DNA from: Sphingomonas sp.
GTDB lineage: Bacteria; Pseudomonadota; Alphaproteobacteria; Sphingomonadales; Sphingomonadaceae
Length of the DNA stretch: 64,000 nucleotides
NCBI RefSeq assembly: GCF_003248515.1
Contig: NZ_QFOB01000009.1
Coordinates: 1 to 64,000 of the forward strand
Reading direction: 5' to 3'
Shown: positions 17,617 to 26,092 of the stretch, piece by piece
Layout: every line of letters starts with the position of its first letter
Numbering within the stretch: the stretch's first letter is position 1
Notes under the pieces: generated by a model
What the model saw: the letters and a program-made list of their open reading frames with translations, nothing else
What the model was told of the DNA's origin: nothing
The model's database searches: none
Position numbers and translations under genes: made by a program

Positions 17617-19034
17617 GTCGGCCGCACCAGCGGACCGGGCGCTGCCTTGGGCGCGGCGCGCGCGAGAAGCACGGCGACCGCGCAGGACGCAAGGCTGGTC
17701 CGAAGCGAATCCGCCCGGCTGGTAAGGATGATCGGCACGCGCGCGCCAAGCACCACGCCGGCGGCATCGGCGCCGCCGAGGAACGTCAGTTGCTTGGCGA
17801 GCATATTGCCGGCCTCGAGATTGGGCACCACGAGGATCTCGGCTCGGCCGGCAACGGGCGATACGATGCCCTTCTCCTTTGCCGCCGCTTCGCTGATCGC
17901 GTTGTCGAAGGCGAGGGGACCGTCGAGCACACCGCCGACGATCTGCCCCCGATCGGCCATCTTGCAGAGCGCGGCGGCGTCCAGGGTCGAGCGGATGGCC
18001 GGGTTCACGGTCTCAATGGCGGACAGAATCGCGACCTTGGGCGCCTCGATGCCGATCACATGGGCAAGGTCGATGGCGTTGCGGATGATGTCCGCCTTGT
18101 CCTCCAGGTTCGGCTCGATGTTGATCGCTGCGTCGGTGATGATGAGCGGCGCCGGGTGGCCGGGCACGTCCATCACATAGGCATGGCTGATCCGGCGTTC
18201 GGTGCGCAGGCCGGTCGCGGATGGCACGACGGCGCCCATCAGCTCGTCGGTATGCAGCGAGCCCTTCATGAGCATCCGCGCTTCCCCGGATTGTACCAGC
18301 TCGACTGCGCGGGCGGCCGCGGCATGGCTGTGGGGCGTGTCGATGACCTGGAAAGCGGAAATATCCTTGCCGGCTTCGGCGGCCGCGGCGCGGATGCGCG
18401 CCTGTGGTCCCACGAGCAGCGGAACGATGAGACCGGCCTCGGCCGCATTGACGGCGGCCGTGATGGCGGCCGGGCTGCAGGGATGGACGATGGCGGTCGG
18501 CACCGGCTCGCCGTCGGCCGTCCGCTCGATGAGCTTGCGATAGCCGTCATGGTCGGCAATCTGGACGTCGGGGAGGGCGGCGCGCGGCCGGCGCACCTTC
18601 TCGGTCGGCGCGCGGACCTCGGCCTCGCCGGTGATGACATCCTCACCCTTCTGATTGACGCAGCGGCAGTCGAACAGGATGACCTGATGCTCGCGGCGCT
18701 TCTCCTTTGCCGTGACGGTCGCGGTGATCGTGTCGCCAAGGGCGACCGGACGGCGGAAGCGCAGGCTCTGGCCGAGATAGATCGTCCCCGGGCCCGGTAG
18801 CTCGGTGCCGAGCACCGCCGATATGAGACCGCCGCCCCACAGGCCGTGCGCGATCACGCGGCCGAACAGGTCGCCGGCGGCGAATTCGGCGTCGAGATGC
18901 GCCGGATTGACGTCGCCCGAGACCAGCGCGAAGAGCTGGATGTCGCGCTCACCAAGCACGCGCGTGACGCTGGCACTGTCGCCCACCGCGATCTCGTCGA
19001 AGGTCCGGTTCTCGATCATCTCGGGGCCGCTCAT
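17613..19034 (-). CDS. MaoC hydratase-like / phosphate acetyltransferase fusion
   Basis: 473 residues with two parts. Residues ~1-145 are a MaoC-like hot-dog domain; the hydratase Asp/His pair is visible in SGDVNPAHLD and FGRVIAHGLWGGG. Residues ~160-465 are a phosphotransacetylase (Pta/PlsX-like) domain with GEARMLMKGSLHTDEL and the IITDAAINIEP segment. Such bifunctional enoyl-CoA hydratase/phosphate acetyltransferases occur beside ackA in alphaproteobacteria. The Pta part converts acetyl-CoA and phosphate to acetyl phosphate for AckA. The MaoC part may supply (R)-3-hydroxyacyl-CoA to PhaC, encoded just upstream; that is inference. Its start is one base after the phaC stop. Confidence 0.93.
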   Translation of the reverse strand: MSGPEMIENRTFDEIAVGDSASVTRVLGERDIQLFALVSGDVNPAHLDAEFAAGDLFGRVIAHGLWGGGLISAVLGTELPGPGTIYLGQSLRFRRPVALGDTITATVTAKEKRREHQVILFDCRCVNQKGEDVITGEAEVRAPTEKVRRPRAALPDVQIADHDGYRKLIERTADGEPVPTAIVHPCSPAAITAAVNAAEAGLIVPLLVGPQARIRAAAAEAGKDISAFQVIDTPHSHAAAARAVELVQSGEARMLMKGSLHTDELMGAVVPSATGLRTERRISHAYVMDVPGHPAPLIITDAAINIEPNLEDKADIIRNAIDLAHVIGIEAPKVAILSAIETVNPAIRSTLDAAALCKMADRGQIVGGVLDGPLAFDNAISEAAAKEKGIVSPVAGRAEILVVPNLEAGNMLAKQLTFLGGADAAGVVLGARVPIILTSRADSLRTSLASCAVAVLLARAAPKAAPGPLVRPT

Positions 19035-19035
19035 C

Positions 19036-20799
19036 TCAGCGCTCCATCACATAATGGCCGGGCGCGTCGCAGAGCGGCCGGTACGCGCCGTCCGCTTGTC
19101 CCATGCTCGGTGGCGCGATGCGCTCGCTCGAATGTTCGGCGAGCCAGCGGCCCCATTCGAGCCACCAGGAGCTATCCTTCGTCTCTGCCTGTTCGAGCCA
19201 GTCGTCCGGATCGAGCGCGGGGCCGTCGAGGGGGCGCGTCGCGACATGAAACTGCCGATGCGCATGGCCGGGCTCGGAGACGATACCGGCATTATGGCCG
19301 CCGCTGGTCAGCACGAAGCGGATTGCCGCGCTGGTGAGCCAATGGATCTTGTGGACCGAACGCCAGGGGGCGACATGGTCGCGTTCGGTGCCCACGACGA
19401 ACATCGGCTGGCGCAGCGCCGACAATGTGATCGCGCGGCCTTCGACCTTGAACCGTCCTTCCGCCAGGTCGTCTCCGAGGAAAAGCTGGCGCAGATACTG
19501 GCTGTGCATCGCATAAGGCATGCGCGTTCCGTCCGCATTCCATGCCATCAGGTCCGACATCTCTTCGCGCTCACCCATGAGATAGGTGGCGAGGATTCGT
19601 GACCAGATAAGGTCATTGGACCGCAATATCTGGAAGGCGCCGCCCATCTGGCCGCTATCGAGAGTGCCGCGGCTCCACATCATATTCTCGAGCAGGTTGA
19701 GCTGGGCTTCGTCGATGAAGAGGCCGAGCTCACCCGGTTCGCTGAACTCGGTCTGCGCGGCGAGCAGCGTGAGCGTCGCCAGGCGCTCATCCTTGTCGCG
19801 CGCCATCGCCGCCGCCGTGATGGCGAGCAATGTGCCGCCGAGGCAATATCCGAGTCCATGGACCTTGTCCGAACCGGTGATCGCCTGAATGGCGTCCAGC
19901 GCGGCCAAGGGGCCCAGGCGCCGATAGTCATCCATGTCGAGATCGCGATCCGCGCTGCCCGGATTGTGCCAGGAAATCATGAACACCGTGTGGCCCTCGC
20001 CAACGAGCCAGCGCACCAGGGAATTGTCCGGCGAGAGGTCGAGAATGTAATATTTCATGATCCAGGCCGGCACGATCAGGATCGGTTCGGGATGGACGGT
20101 CTCCGTCGTCGGTGAATATTGGATAAGTTCGATCAGATCATTGCGGTAAACCACCTTGCCGGGCGTTGCTGCCACCGTCTCGCCAACAACAAACTGCTCG
20201 GAGCCGACAGGCGGCTCGCCCCGGCCCAGACGCTGGGCGTCCTCCCACCAGTGGCGCGCGCCCTCGACAAGGCATTGTCCGCCGGTCTCGACGATCTTGC
20301 GCTGAAGCACCGGGTTGGTGGCGAGAAAATTGGTCGGGGCAAAGACGTCGAGCAACTGCCGCGCCGCGAAACTGACCATGTCCTCATGATGCTGCGAGAC
20401 GCCGCCGATCCCGGTCGTGGCGGCATGCCACCATTGCTGGTTCAGCAGGAAGGCCTGCGCAATCAGGTCGAAAGGCTGCCTGGTCCAGGCGGGATCGGCG
20501 AAGCGACGGTCCTGGGGCAAAGGCTCGATCGCCGGAGCAGCCTCCGCGTCGCCCGCACGTCGTATGGCATAATTCGCGATCCGCCCAACCTTGCGCATCG
20601 CCTTGGTGGAAAGCTGGACCTGTTTACCGGGCGATATGGCGAGATGTGCAATCCAGTCCAGATAGGCCAGCGTCATCGTGACGGGGGACAGCCCTGACGT
20701 CAGCTGCGATACGAAAGCCGCAGCCGTGCGATCGAGGGTCTGGGTGACCCCCTCCAACGGATCGTGATCGGCGGCATGCGAAGAGCCAATGCGTGTCAT
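19036..20799 (-). CDS. phaC: Poly(3-hydroxyalkanoate) synthase
   Basis: 587 residues, class I size. The lipase-like box GYCLGG places the catalytic Cys at 319. The later VGTERDHVAPW holds the catalytic Asp, and SGGHNAG the catalytic His. The N-terminal PhaC domain (~100-275) precedes the alpha/beta hydrolase core. It polymerises (R)-3-hydroxyacyl-CoA into storage granules. It heads the phaC-pta-ackA-fabI operon. A CTACGTA site lies 52 bases upstream. Neither phaA nor phaB is in the window, so the monomer route must lie elsewhere or use the MaoC domain. Confidence 0.95.
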   Translation of the reverse strand: MTRIGSSHAADHDPLEGVTQTLDRTAAAFVSQLTSGLSPVTMTLAYLDWIAHLAISPGKQVQLSTKAMRKVGRIANYAIRRAGDAEAAPAIEPLPQDRRFADPAWTRQPFDLIAQAFLLNQQWWHAATTGIGGVSQHHEDMVSFAARQLLDVFAPTNFLATNPVLQRKIVETGGQCLVEGARHWWEDAQRLGRGEPPVGSEQFVVGETVAATPGKVVYRNDLIELIQYSPTTETVHPEPILIVPAWIMKYYILDLSPDNSLVRWLVGEGHTVFMISWHNPGSADRDLDMDDYRRLGPLAALDAIQAITGSDKVHGLGYCLGGTLLAITAAAMARDKDERLATLTLLAAQTEFSEPGELGLFIDEAQLNLLENMMWSRGTLDSGQMGGAFQILRSNDLIWSRILATYLMGEREEMSDLMAWNADGTRMPYAMHSQYLRQLFLGDDLAEGRFKVEGRAITLSALRQPMFVVGTERDHVAPWRSVHKIHWLTSAAIRFVLTSGGHNAGIVSEPGHAHRQFHVATRPLDGPALDPDDWLEQAETKDSSWWLEWGRWLAEHSSERIAPPSMGQADGAYRPLCDAPGHYVMER

Positions 20800-20850
20800 A
20801 TCTGCTCCTGGGGGTCAGCAAGGGCATGCCGCCCAGGGCTTCGTGCCGCA

Positions 20851-20863
20851 CTACGTAATATCC
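20851..20863 (+). promoter_or_regulatory. CTACGTA promoter motif between phaC and TonB receptor
   Basis: CTACGTAATATCC, the best form of the motif. It lies 52 bases before phaC (minus strand) and ~82 bases before the TonB receptor, which shares its orientation, so it may act on either. Confidence 0.55.
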
Positions 20864-20910
20864 TGTAGAGCCCCCCGCGCTTGCAGCAGCCACATGAACC
20901 CGATAGCAAG

Positions 20911-20922
20911 ATGATATATCAT
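20911..20922. promoter_or_regulatory. Perfect palindrome before TonB receptor
   Basis: ATGATATATCAT is a perfect 12-bp palindrome, ending 10 bases before the GTG alternative start. Its AT-richness stands out in this GC-rich context. It is a possible repressor site (Fur-like or other); no protein can be assigned. Confidence 0.35.
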
Positions 20923-20944
20923 ATCTCGATTCGTGTCTGGGGGA

Positions 20945-23086
20945 ATGGTGTTGCTTGCGAGATCGTTACGCGTGGGATTGCTGATCGGCATGCCGCTTTG
21001 CGCGCAGCCTGCATTTGCCAATGAGGAGGAAGAGGAACGCCGCCGCTCTGATATCGTCGTGACGGGCATAGCTGCGGACGACAGCTATGCGCCGCAGCAA
21101 GCGGCGGTCGCCGGCAAAAGCCCCGCGTCATTGATCGAAATCCCGCAATCGGTGAGCGTAGTCACGCGCGAGCAGATAGAGGACCGGAACCTGTTCACGA
21201 TCGGCGAGGCGGTGCAGACGGTCGCCGGCGTGACCGTCATGCCGTTCGACGGCACCAATCCCGACTATCGCGCGCGCGGCTTCGTGCTAGACTATGCCTA
21301 TGACGGCGTGCCATCGACCTTCTCCTCCGGCGTGCCGGAATTCGACCTGGTAATCTATGAGCGCCTCGAGGTGCAGCGCGGACCCACAGGGCTGTTCCGC
21401 GGGTCGGGATCGCCCGGCGGCACCATCAACCTGATCCGCAAGCGTGGCCAGGACAAGGTCGCGATCTCGGGAGCGCTGTCCGCCGGATCATGGAACAATT
21501 ATCGCGGCGAGTTCGACATCGGCGGCCCGGTGGATGCGGCAGGCCGCCTGCGCGTACGCGCGGTCGGCGCGCTCCATGATCGCGACTTCTTCCAGGAAAA
21601 GTCGCATACGCGCAAGATCACCACCTATGCGGCCATCGACTATGACCTGACCCCAACGACCACGCTCGGGGGCTCATTGAGCTATCAGGATACCAGGGCG
21701 AACACGCCGATGAGCGGTCAGCCGGCGTTCGGCCTGCTGGCCAACGGGACGCGGGACCCGAAGACCGACCAGTTCCTGAACTTTCCACGCAGCTTCCAGC
21801 ATCTGCCCAACTGGAACCTGTTTACGGAGACCACGGTCGAATATGCCGGCGAGGTGAAGCAGCGTCTCGGCGACTGGTCGCTGGTCGTGCGCGCGCTCCA
21901 TCGCGACATCCCGCGCGCGTGGGAGGACGCGTTCATTCGGCCGGGCACCGGTGTCGAACCGGTGACGCTGACAGCGGAATATGTGAATCGGCGCAGCAGC
22001 GGAGAGAATGGCAAGACGGCGGTGGACGCCTATGCGACCGGCCCTTTCACGCTGTTCGGGCGCGAGCATGAACTGGCGATCGGCTATAGCTGGGACAAGC
22101 GGACGACCTCCTTCCTCGCCCGCACCCAGACATCCGTGGGAAGATATTCCATCTTCAATCCCGACGCGATTCCGGTCGCGCCGCTGGTTTACACCTCCGG
22201 CAGCGAGACTGATCTGCAGCAGAGCGGCTTTCATGCGCAGTTGCGCTTGCATCCTTTCAAGGGCTTCACCATCGTCGCAGGCGGCCGCATCAGCGACTAT
22301 ACCAACAAGACGCGCGGCATCCCGCCGTCCGTGCGGACCGATTTCATCGTCGGCGCGCGCGAGCGGGGCCAGTTCACGCCGAGCCTGGGCGCGGTCCTCT
22401 ATCTGACCGACAATGTCACGCTCTACGGCAGCTACTCCGATATCTTCAACCCGCAGACCTCGCTACGGGCGGATGGCACGGTGCTCGACCCGCGCGTCGG
22501 CCAACAATATGAGGCGGGCCTTAAGGGGCGCTTCCTCGACGGTCATTTGAACGCCAGCGCCGCGGCCTTCCGAAGCAAGGACAAGAACCGCGCGCTGGCC
22601 GACACAGCCAATCCCGGCTTCTTCGTCCAGGCGGGCGTGGTGAAAATCCAGGGCTTCGAGTTCGAGGTGACGGGCAGGCCGTTTCAGGGTCTGGACCTCG
22701 TCGCGAGCTACACCAACGTCAAAACCGAATATGAGGTGGGTACCGCCGCCCAGACGGGCGCGGTCTTCGATATATACACGCCGCGCCACCAGTATAAGTT
22801 CTACGCCCGCTATGAGCCGTCGGCCTTGGGCGGGGCGTTCGTGGCGGCCAGCCTCAACGGTCAGAGTGGCGTCCTCGGCGGAGGCGTCGCAGGGGTGCGC
22901 GAGCAGAGTGCCTTCGCGGTGGCGGGTGCGCAACTCGGTTGGCGCTTCAACGAAAAGCTTCGAGCCTTCGTGTCGGTCAACAATGTGTTCGACAAAATCT
23001 ATTATCAGCGCGTCGGCTCGATCAACACCTATAATTTCTATGGCGAACCGCGCAACGTCCTGCTGACGCTGCGAGCCAGCTACTGA
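20945..23086 (+). CDS. TonB-dependent siderophore receptor
   Basis: About 713 residues with an N-terminal signal peptide cleaved near AFANEE. A TonB-box-like DIVVTG follows, then the plug domain (PQSVSVVTREQIEDRNLFTI) and a 22-strand barrel ending in LRASY with the C-terminal aromatic. The plug wording matches ferric-siderophore receptors of the FhuE/FpvA type. The start is uncertain: GTG 20933, ATG 20945 and GTG 20948 compete, and GGGGGA is too close to the ATG. No siderophore synthesis or reductase gene is nearby, so the ligand is unknown. Confidence 0.9.
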   Translation: MVLLARSLRVGLLIGMPLCAQPAFANEEEEERRRSDIVVTGIAADDSYAPQQAAVAGKSPASLIEIPQSVSVVTREQIEDRNLFTIGEAVQTVAGVTVMPFDGTNPDYRARGFVLDYAYDGVPSTFSSGVPEFDLVIYERLEVQRGPTGLFRGSGSPGGTINLIRKRGQDKVAISGALSAGSWNNYRGEFDIGGPVDAAGRLRVRAVGALHDRDFFQEKSHTRKITTYAAIDYDLTPTTTLGGSLSYQDTRANTPMSGQPAFGLLANGTRDPKTDQFLNFPRSFQHLPNWNLFTETTVEYAGEVKQRLGDWSLVVRALHRDIPRAWEDAFIRPGTGVEPVTLTAEYVNRRSSGENGKTAVDAYATGPFTLFGREHELAIGYSWDKRTTSFLARTQTSVGRYSIFNPDAIPVAPLVYTSGSETDLQQSGFHAQLRLHPFKGFTIVAGGRISDYTNKTRGIPPSVRTDFIVGARERGQFTPSLGAVLYLTDNVTLYGSYSDIFNPQTSLRADGTVLDPRVGQQYEAGLKGRFLDGHLNASAAAFRSKDKNRALADTANPGFFVQAGVVKIQGFEFEVTGRPFQGLDLVASYTNVKTEYEVGTAAQTGAVFDIYTPRHQYKFYARYEPSALGGAFVAASLNGQSGVLGGGVAGVREQSAFAVAGAQLGWRFNEKLRAFVSVNNVFDKIYYQRVGSINTYNFYGEPRNVLLTLRASY

Positions 23087-23707
23087 ATGACTGGCGCGTT
23101 ACTCGCCGTTGCTCAGGTTCGGAGCCTTCAACGAGCATTGAAAAGGCGTTCTCGATGTTGCTTTTATGAAACCACGCCTTCGGCCCCGTGGGGAAGCAAG
23201 ATAGATCAGATGTTCGCCGGCATCAGGATACTGAGCGAAGCGAATCCCGCCTTAAATCGTCCGCCGCTGATGCTCCCGCAAATGCCTGTCCGAAGCCGGA
23301 CCGGCGCGCCCATATGCTCCACGAAATCGGAATAGCTCTATCGGTTGATGGTAACTCCGATCTTGTCGGGATACGGTGCGCGCGTCTGCTGGTCTGTAGG
23401 GCTAGATTTGCGGCAGCAGGGCATACCAAGCTTCACTATCGTGCTGCCCACGCGATCTTTGGACGGAAGGTCTTTCTCTCCCATTCATCCACGATGGAAA
23501 AGCACGACAAGCGTGGTGCTTTACCGTTTCCGTCTAAATCCGGGCTCGACGCGGCCACGCTGGAGCCGAGCCGTTGCAAACCCAGTTAACTGCGTGTCGC
23601 GATTGTGAATCGGCTTCAATTTTCCTATCGGTAAGGTGCCGTGCTCGCGGTCTGGATTGCGTTGAGCGGTGACCAAATCGCTAACGCTGGGCAGGGAAAC
23701 GCGCCAG
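23087..23707. other. ~620-bp intergenic stretch, no gene recognised
   Basis: It lies between the TonB receptor and the histidine kinase. Several short frames exist, but none has a ribosome site, a motif or consistent codon use. It may hold decayed sequence. No tRNA or strong terminator is visible. Confidence 0.4.
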
Positions 23708-24766
23708 ATGAAGGATGAGCCGCGCAATATGGACCTAAAGGCAAGTCTTGCGGAAAGCGAAGTGCGCGAAGCCAGTAGCCGCCGCGAGGCGTTTGAAGCG
23801 AGCGCGTGGCTGGCAGCGATCGTCGATAACAGCGACGATGCTATTCTTTCCAAGACGCTCGATGGCGTCATCATGAGTTGGAATGCCGGCGCGGAAAAGC
23901 TGTTCGGCTTTCCCGCCATCGAAGCGGTCGGACGCCCGATCACGATCATCATTCCCGAGGAACGACGGCACGAGGAAGAGACAATCATCCGTAAATTGCG
24001 TGCTGGCGAGCGGATCGATCATTTCGAAACGGTCCGTCGCCGCAAGGATGGAAGCCTAGTCGATATCGCGCTGACAGTTTCACCGGTCAAGGATGCGAGT
24101 GGTAGGATTCTTGGCGCCTCAAAGATCGCGCGGGATATCACGCCCGCCAAACGCGCCGCCGAGCGTCAGGCATTGCTGCTCAGGGAAATGAACCATCGCG
24201 TCAAGAACCTCTTTGCGTTGACCAGCGCCCTCGTGTCGCTCAGCGCGCGTGAAGCGAAGGATGTCGAGGCTCTGCAAGAAGACCTGACCGCGCGCATAGG
24301 CGCGCTGGCTCGCGCCCATGCGCTCACTTTGCCGGACGTTTCGGGAGAGACAATTGACCAGGAGACGTCGCTCGCCGCGCTGTTGCGAGCGATCCTCGCC
24401 GCGCATGACGGTCGAGGGACGGCGCGTTTCACAATCGCAGGTGACGATGCTCTCATTGGCGCCAATGCGTTGCCGACTATTGCGTTGGTCCTCCACGAGT
24501 TGGCCACCAATGCGACCAAATATGGCGGTCTGGCCGGGCCCGACGGCCGATTGTCGATTTCTATCGCGGCCAATGAAACCATGATGGTGATGGACTGGCT
24601 CGAAAGCGGCGCACCCCGACATGTCGGACACACGTTATCCGAAGGGTTCGGCAGCCGGTTGGAGAAAGCCAGCCTCGCGAGTCTGAATGCCACGATCAAT
24701 CGGACTTGGCTTGATCGAGGCCTGGATATCAGATTGAGCGTCCCTCTAGAGAAACTTGCTCGCTGA
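23708..24766 (+). CDS. PAS-domain HWE-type sensor histidine kinase
   Basis: 352 residues, soluble. A PAS domain (~30-145: WLAAIVDNSDDAI through DITPAKRA) is followed by an HWE/HisKA_2 dimerisation domain with phospho-acceptor His in REMNHRVKNLFALTSA. The atypical ATPase domain has N-box LHELATNATKYG and a GFGSRLE glycine box. It resembles alphaproteobacterial stress or light-responsive kinases such as those feeding PhyR. No partner regulator is adjacent. ATG 23708 is preferred over GTG 23669. The PAS core lacks an obvious LOV cysteine (no NCRFLQ motif), so the signal is unknown. Confidence 0.88.
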   Translation: MKDEPRNMDLKASLAESEVREASSRREAFEASAWLAAIVDNSDDAILSKTLDGVIMSWNAGAEKLFGFPAIEAVGRPITIIIPEERRHEEETIIRKLRAGERIDHFETVRRRKDGSLVDIALTVSPVKDASGRILGASKIARDITPAKRAAERQALLLREMNHRVKNLFALTSALVSLSAREAKDVEALQEDLTARIGALARAHALTLPDVSGETIDQETSLAALLRAILAAHDGRGTARFTIAGDDALIGANALPTIALVLHELATNATKYGGLAGPDGRLSISIAANETMMVMDWLESGAPRHVGHTLSEGFGSRLEKASLASLNATINRTWLDRGLDIRLSVPLEKLAR

Positions 24767-24913
24767 GCGAGCGTACATGTGGCCGGACACGTCAACCGCG
24801 AGGGAGGGATTGTGGTGACCTCAACCGCTGAGCGAAAATGTGCCGAGTTGCTCGCGCTCGAAACAGGCTTGCCCTCATAGCCGGTCGCCATGGCGGGGCG
24901 GGCGATTGAATCT

Positions 24914-25039
24914 TGCACTATCATTTCGCGAATAGTGCAGATGCGGGCAAGCGCCACTGGAGCTCGGCCATAGGTCGCTTCATACGGACCTATCGGCTGC
25001 ATTGCTTTCAATGAGTCTTGTTGCCCTCGCCCGCAGGGC
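24914..25039 (+). other. Three tandem hairpins in LacI-gene leader
   Basis: TGCACTAT/ATAGTGCA (24914-24921 and 24932-24939) has a 10-base loop. ATAGGTC/GACCTAT (24970-24976 and 24987-24993) also has a 10-base loop. GCCCT/AGGGC (25023-25027 and 25035-25039) has a 7-base loop. They lie within 140 bases before the LacI-family ATG. They could be operators or a structured mRNA leader. Confidence 0.45.
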
Positions 25040-25051
25040 TATGAACATCTG

Positions 25052-26092
25052 ATGAAACAACAATGTGATCCCGCAGGCATGACGGAAAAGCCGGTTCGTG
25101 TTCGCACTATCGCCGAACTTGCCAAAATCGCCGGCGTGACATCCGGGACGGTATCGCGCGCGCTATCGGGTAGCCCCCTCGTGAAGGAACGCACCCGCGA
25201 ACACATTCTGGCGCTCGCACGCGAGTATGATTTTCGTCCGAACCAAATGGCCAGCCGTCTGCGGATGCAGCGGACCGGTGTCATTGGAGTAGTTGTTCCG
25301 CTCGGCCACGAAAAGCGTCAGCATCTGTCCGACCCGTTCTTCATGGCGATGCTCGGCGCGCTTGCGGACGCGCTGACGGAGAATGGCCACGACATCATGC
25401 TGTCGCGGGTCATACCCGATACGCATGACTGGCTGGAGCGGATCGTCGATTCCGGGATGCTTGATGGTGTCCTGTTGATCGGCCAATCGGACCAGATGGA
25501 TGCAATTGAGCGGGTTGCGCAGCGTTACCGACCGCTCGTCGCGTGGGGCGCGGTCTTGCCTGGAATGAGCCATTGCGCGGTAGGAACCGATAATCTTGCA
25601 GGTGGCAAACTTGCAGCCGGCCATCTCATCGAAAGGGGCGCGAAGCGGCTTGCCTTTCTGGGCGAGATTCGCGCGCCCGAGATTCGCGCGCGCTATGACG
25701 GTGCATGCGCCGCAGCCGCCGCCTACGGCCTGGCCGCTCCGATTCAACTCAAGGCGCACCTGGCCTCCGATATCATGGGGCGCGAGGTCGCACGGCGGAT
25801 CGGTGAGATGGCGCAGGACATCGACGGGATCGTTGCCGCCACCGATCTGCTGGCGATGAATGCCATCCGGGTACTGGCTGACCGTGCCATCGATGTCCCA
25901 GCTCGCGTACGCGTCATCGGCTACGACGATCTTCCGCTCGCGGAACAGACGGTTCCGCGCCTGTCGACCATTCGCCAGGACATCGTGCGCGGCGCGCGCG
26001 CGATGGTTGATGCTCTGTTTCGGCGCATAGCCGATGAAGACACGCCATCGCTGGAGCTTCCCCCAAAGCTGGTCGTCAGGGATTCAAGCTGA
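25052..26092 (+). CDS. LacI-family regulator of the sucrose locus
   Basis: 346 residues. The LacI helix-turn-helix is at ~18-40 (TIAELAKIAGVTSGTVSRAL), with the hinge helix near QMASRLRMQ, then a periplasmic-binding-protein-like ligand domain (VIGVVVPLG.., DGIVAATDLLAMNAIR, VIGYDDLPLAEQTVPRLSTI). ATG 25079 is an alternative start. It is convergent with the levansucrase gene and overlaps its end by nine bases. The paired CAATCGATTG palindromes in the divergent promoter at 28.6 kb have the LacI operator form, so it probably represses sucrose uptake and breakdown until sucrose or fructose binds. Confidence 0.9.
   Translation: MKQQCDPAGMTEKPVRVRTIAELAKIAGVTSGTVSRALSGSPLVKERTREHILALAREYDFRPNQMASRLRMQRTGVIGVVVPLGHEKRQHLSDPFFMAMLGALADALTENGHDIMLSRVIPDTHDWLERIVDSGMLDGVLLIGQSDQMDAIERVAQRYRPLVAWGAVLPGMSHCAVGTDNLAGGKLAAGHLIERGAKRLAFLGEIRAPEIRARYDGACAAAAAYGLAAPIQLKAHLASDIMGREVARRIGEMAQDIDGIVAATDLLAMNAIRVLADRAIDVPARVRVIGYDDLPLAEQTVPRLSTIRQDIVRGARAMVDALFRRIADEDTPSLELPPKLVVRDSS

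Noticed and set aside
23188..23589. Frame of 133 codons downstream of the siderophore receptor
   Set aside because: Irregular composition, no start signals and no family resemblance.
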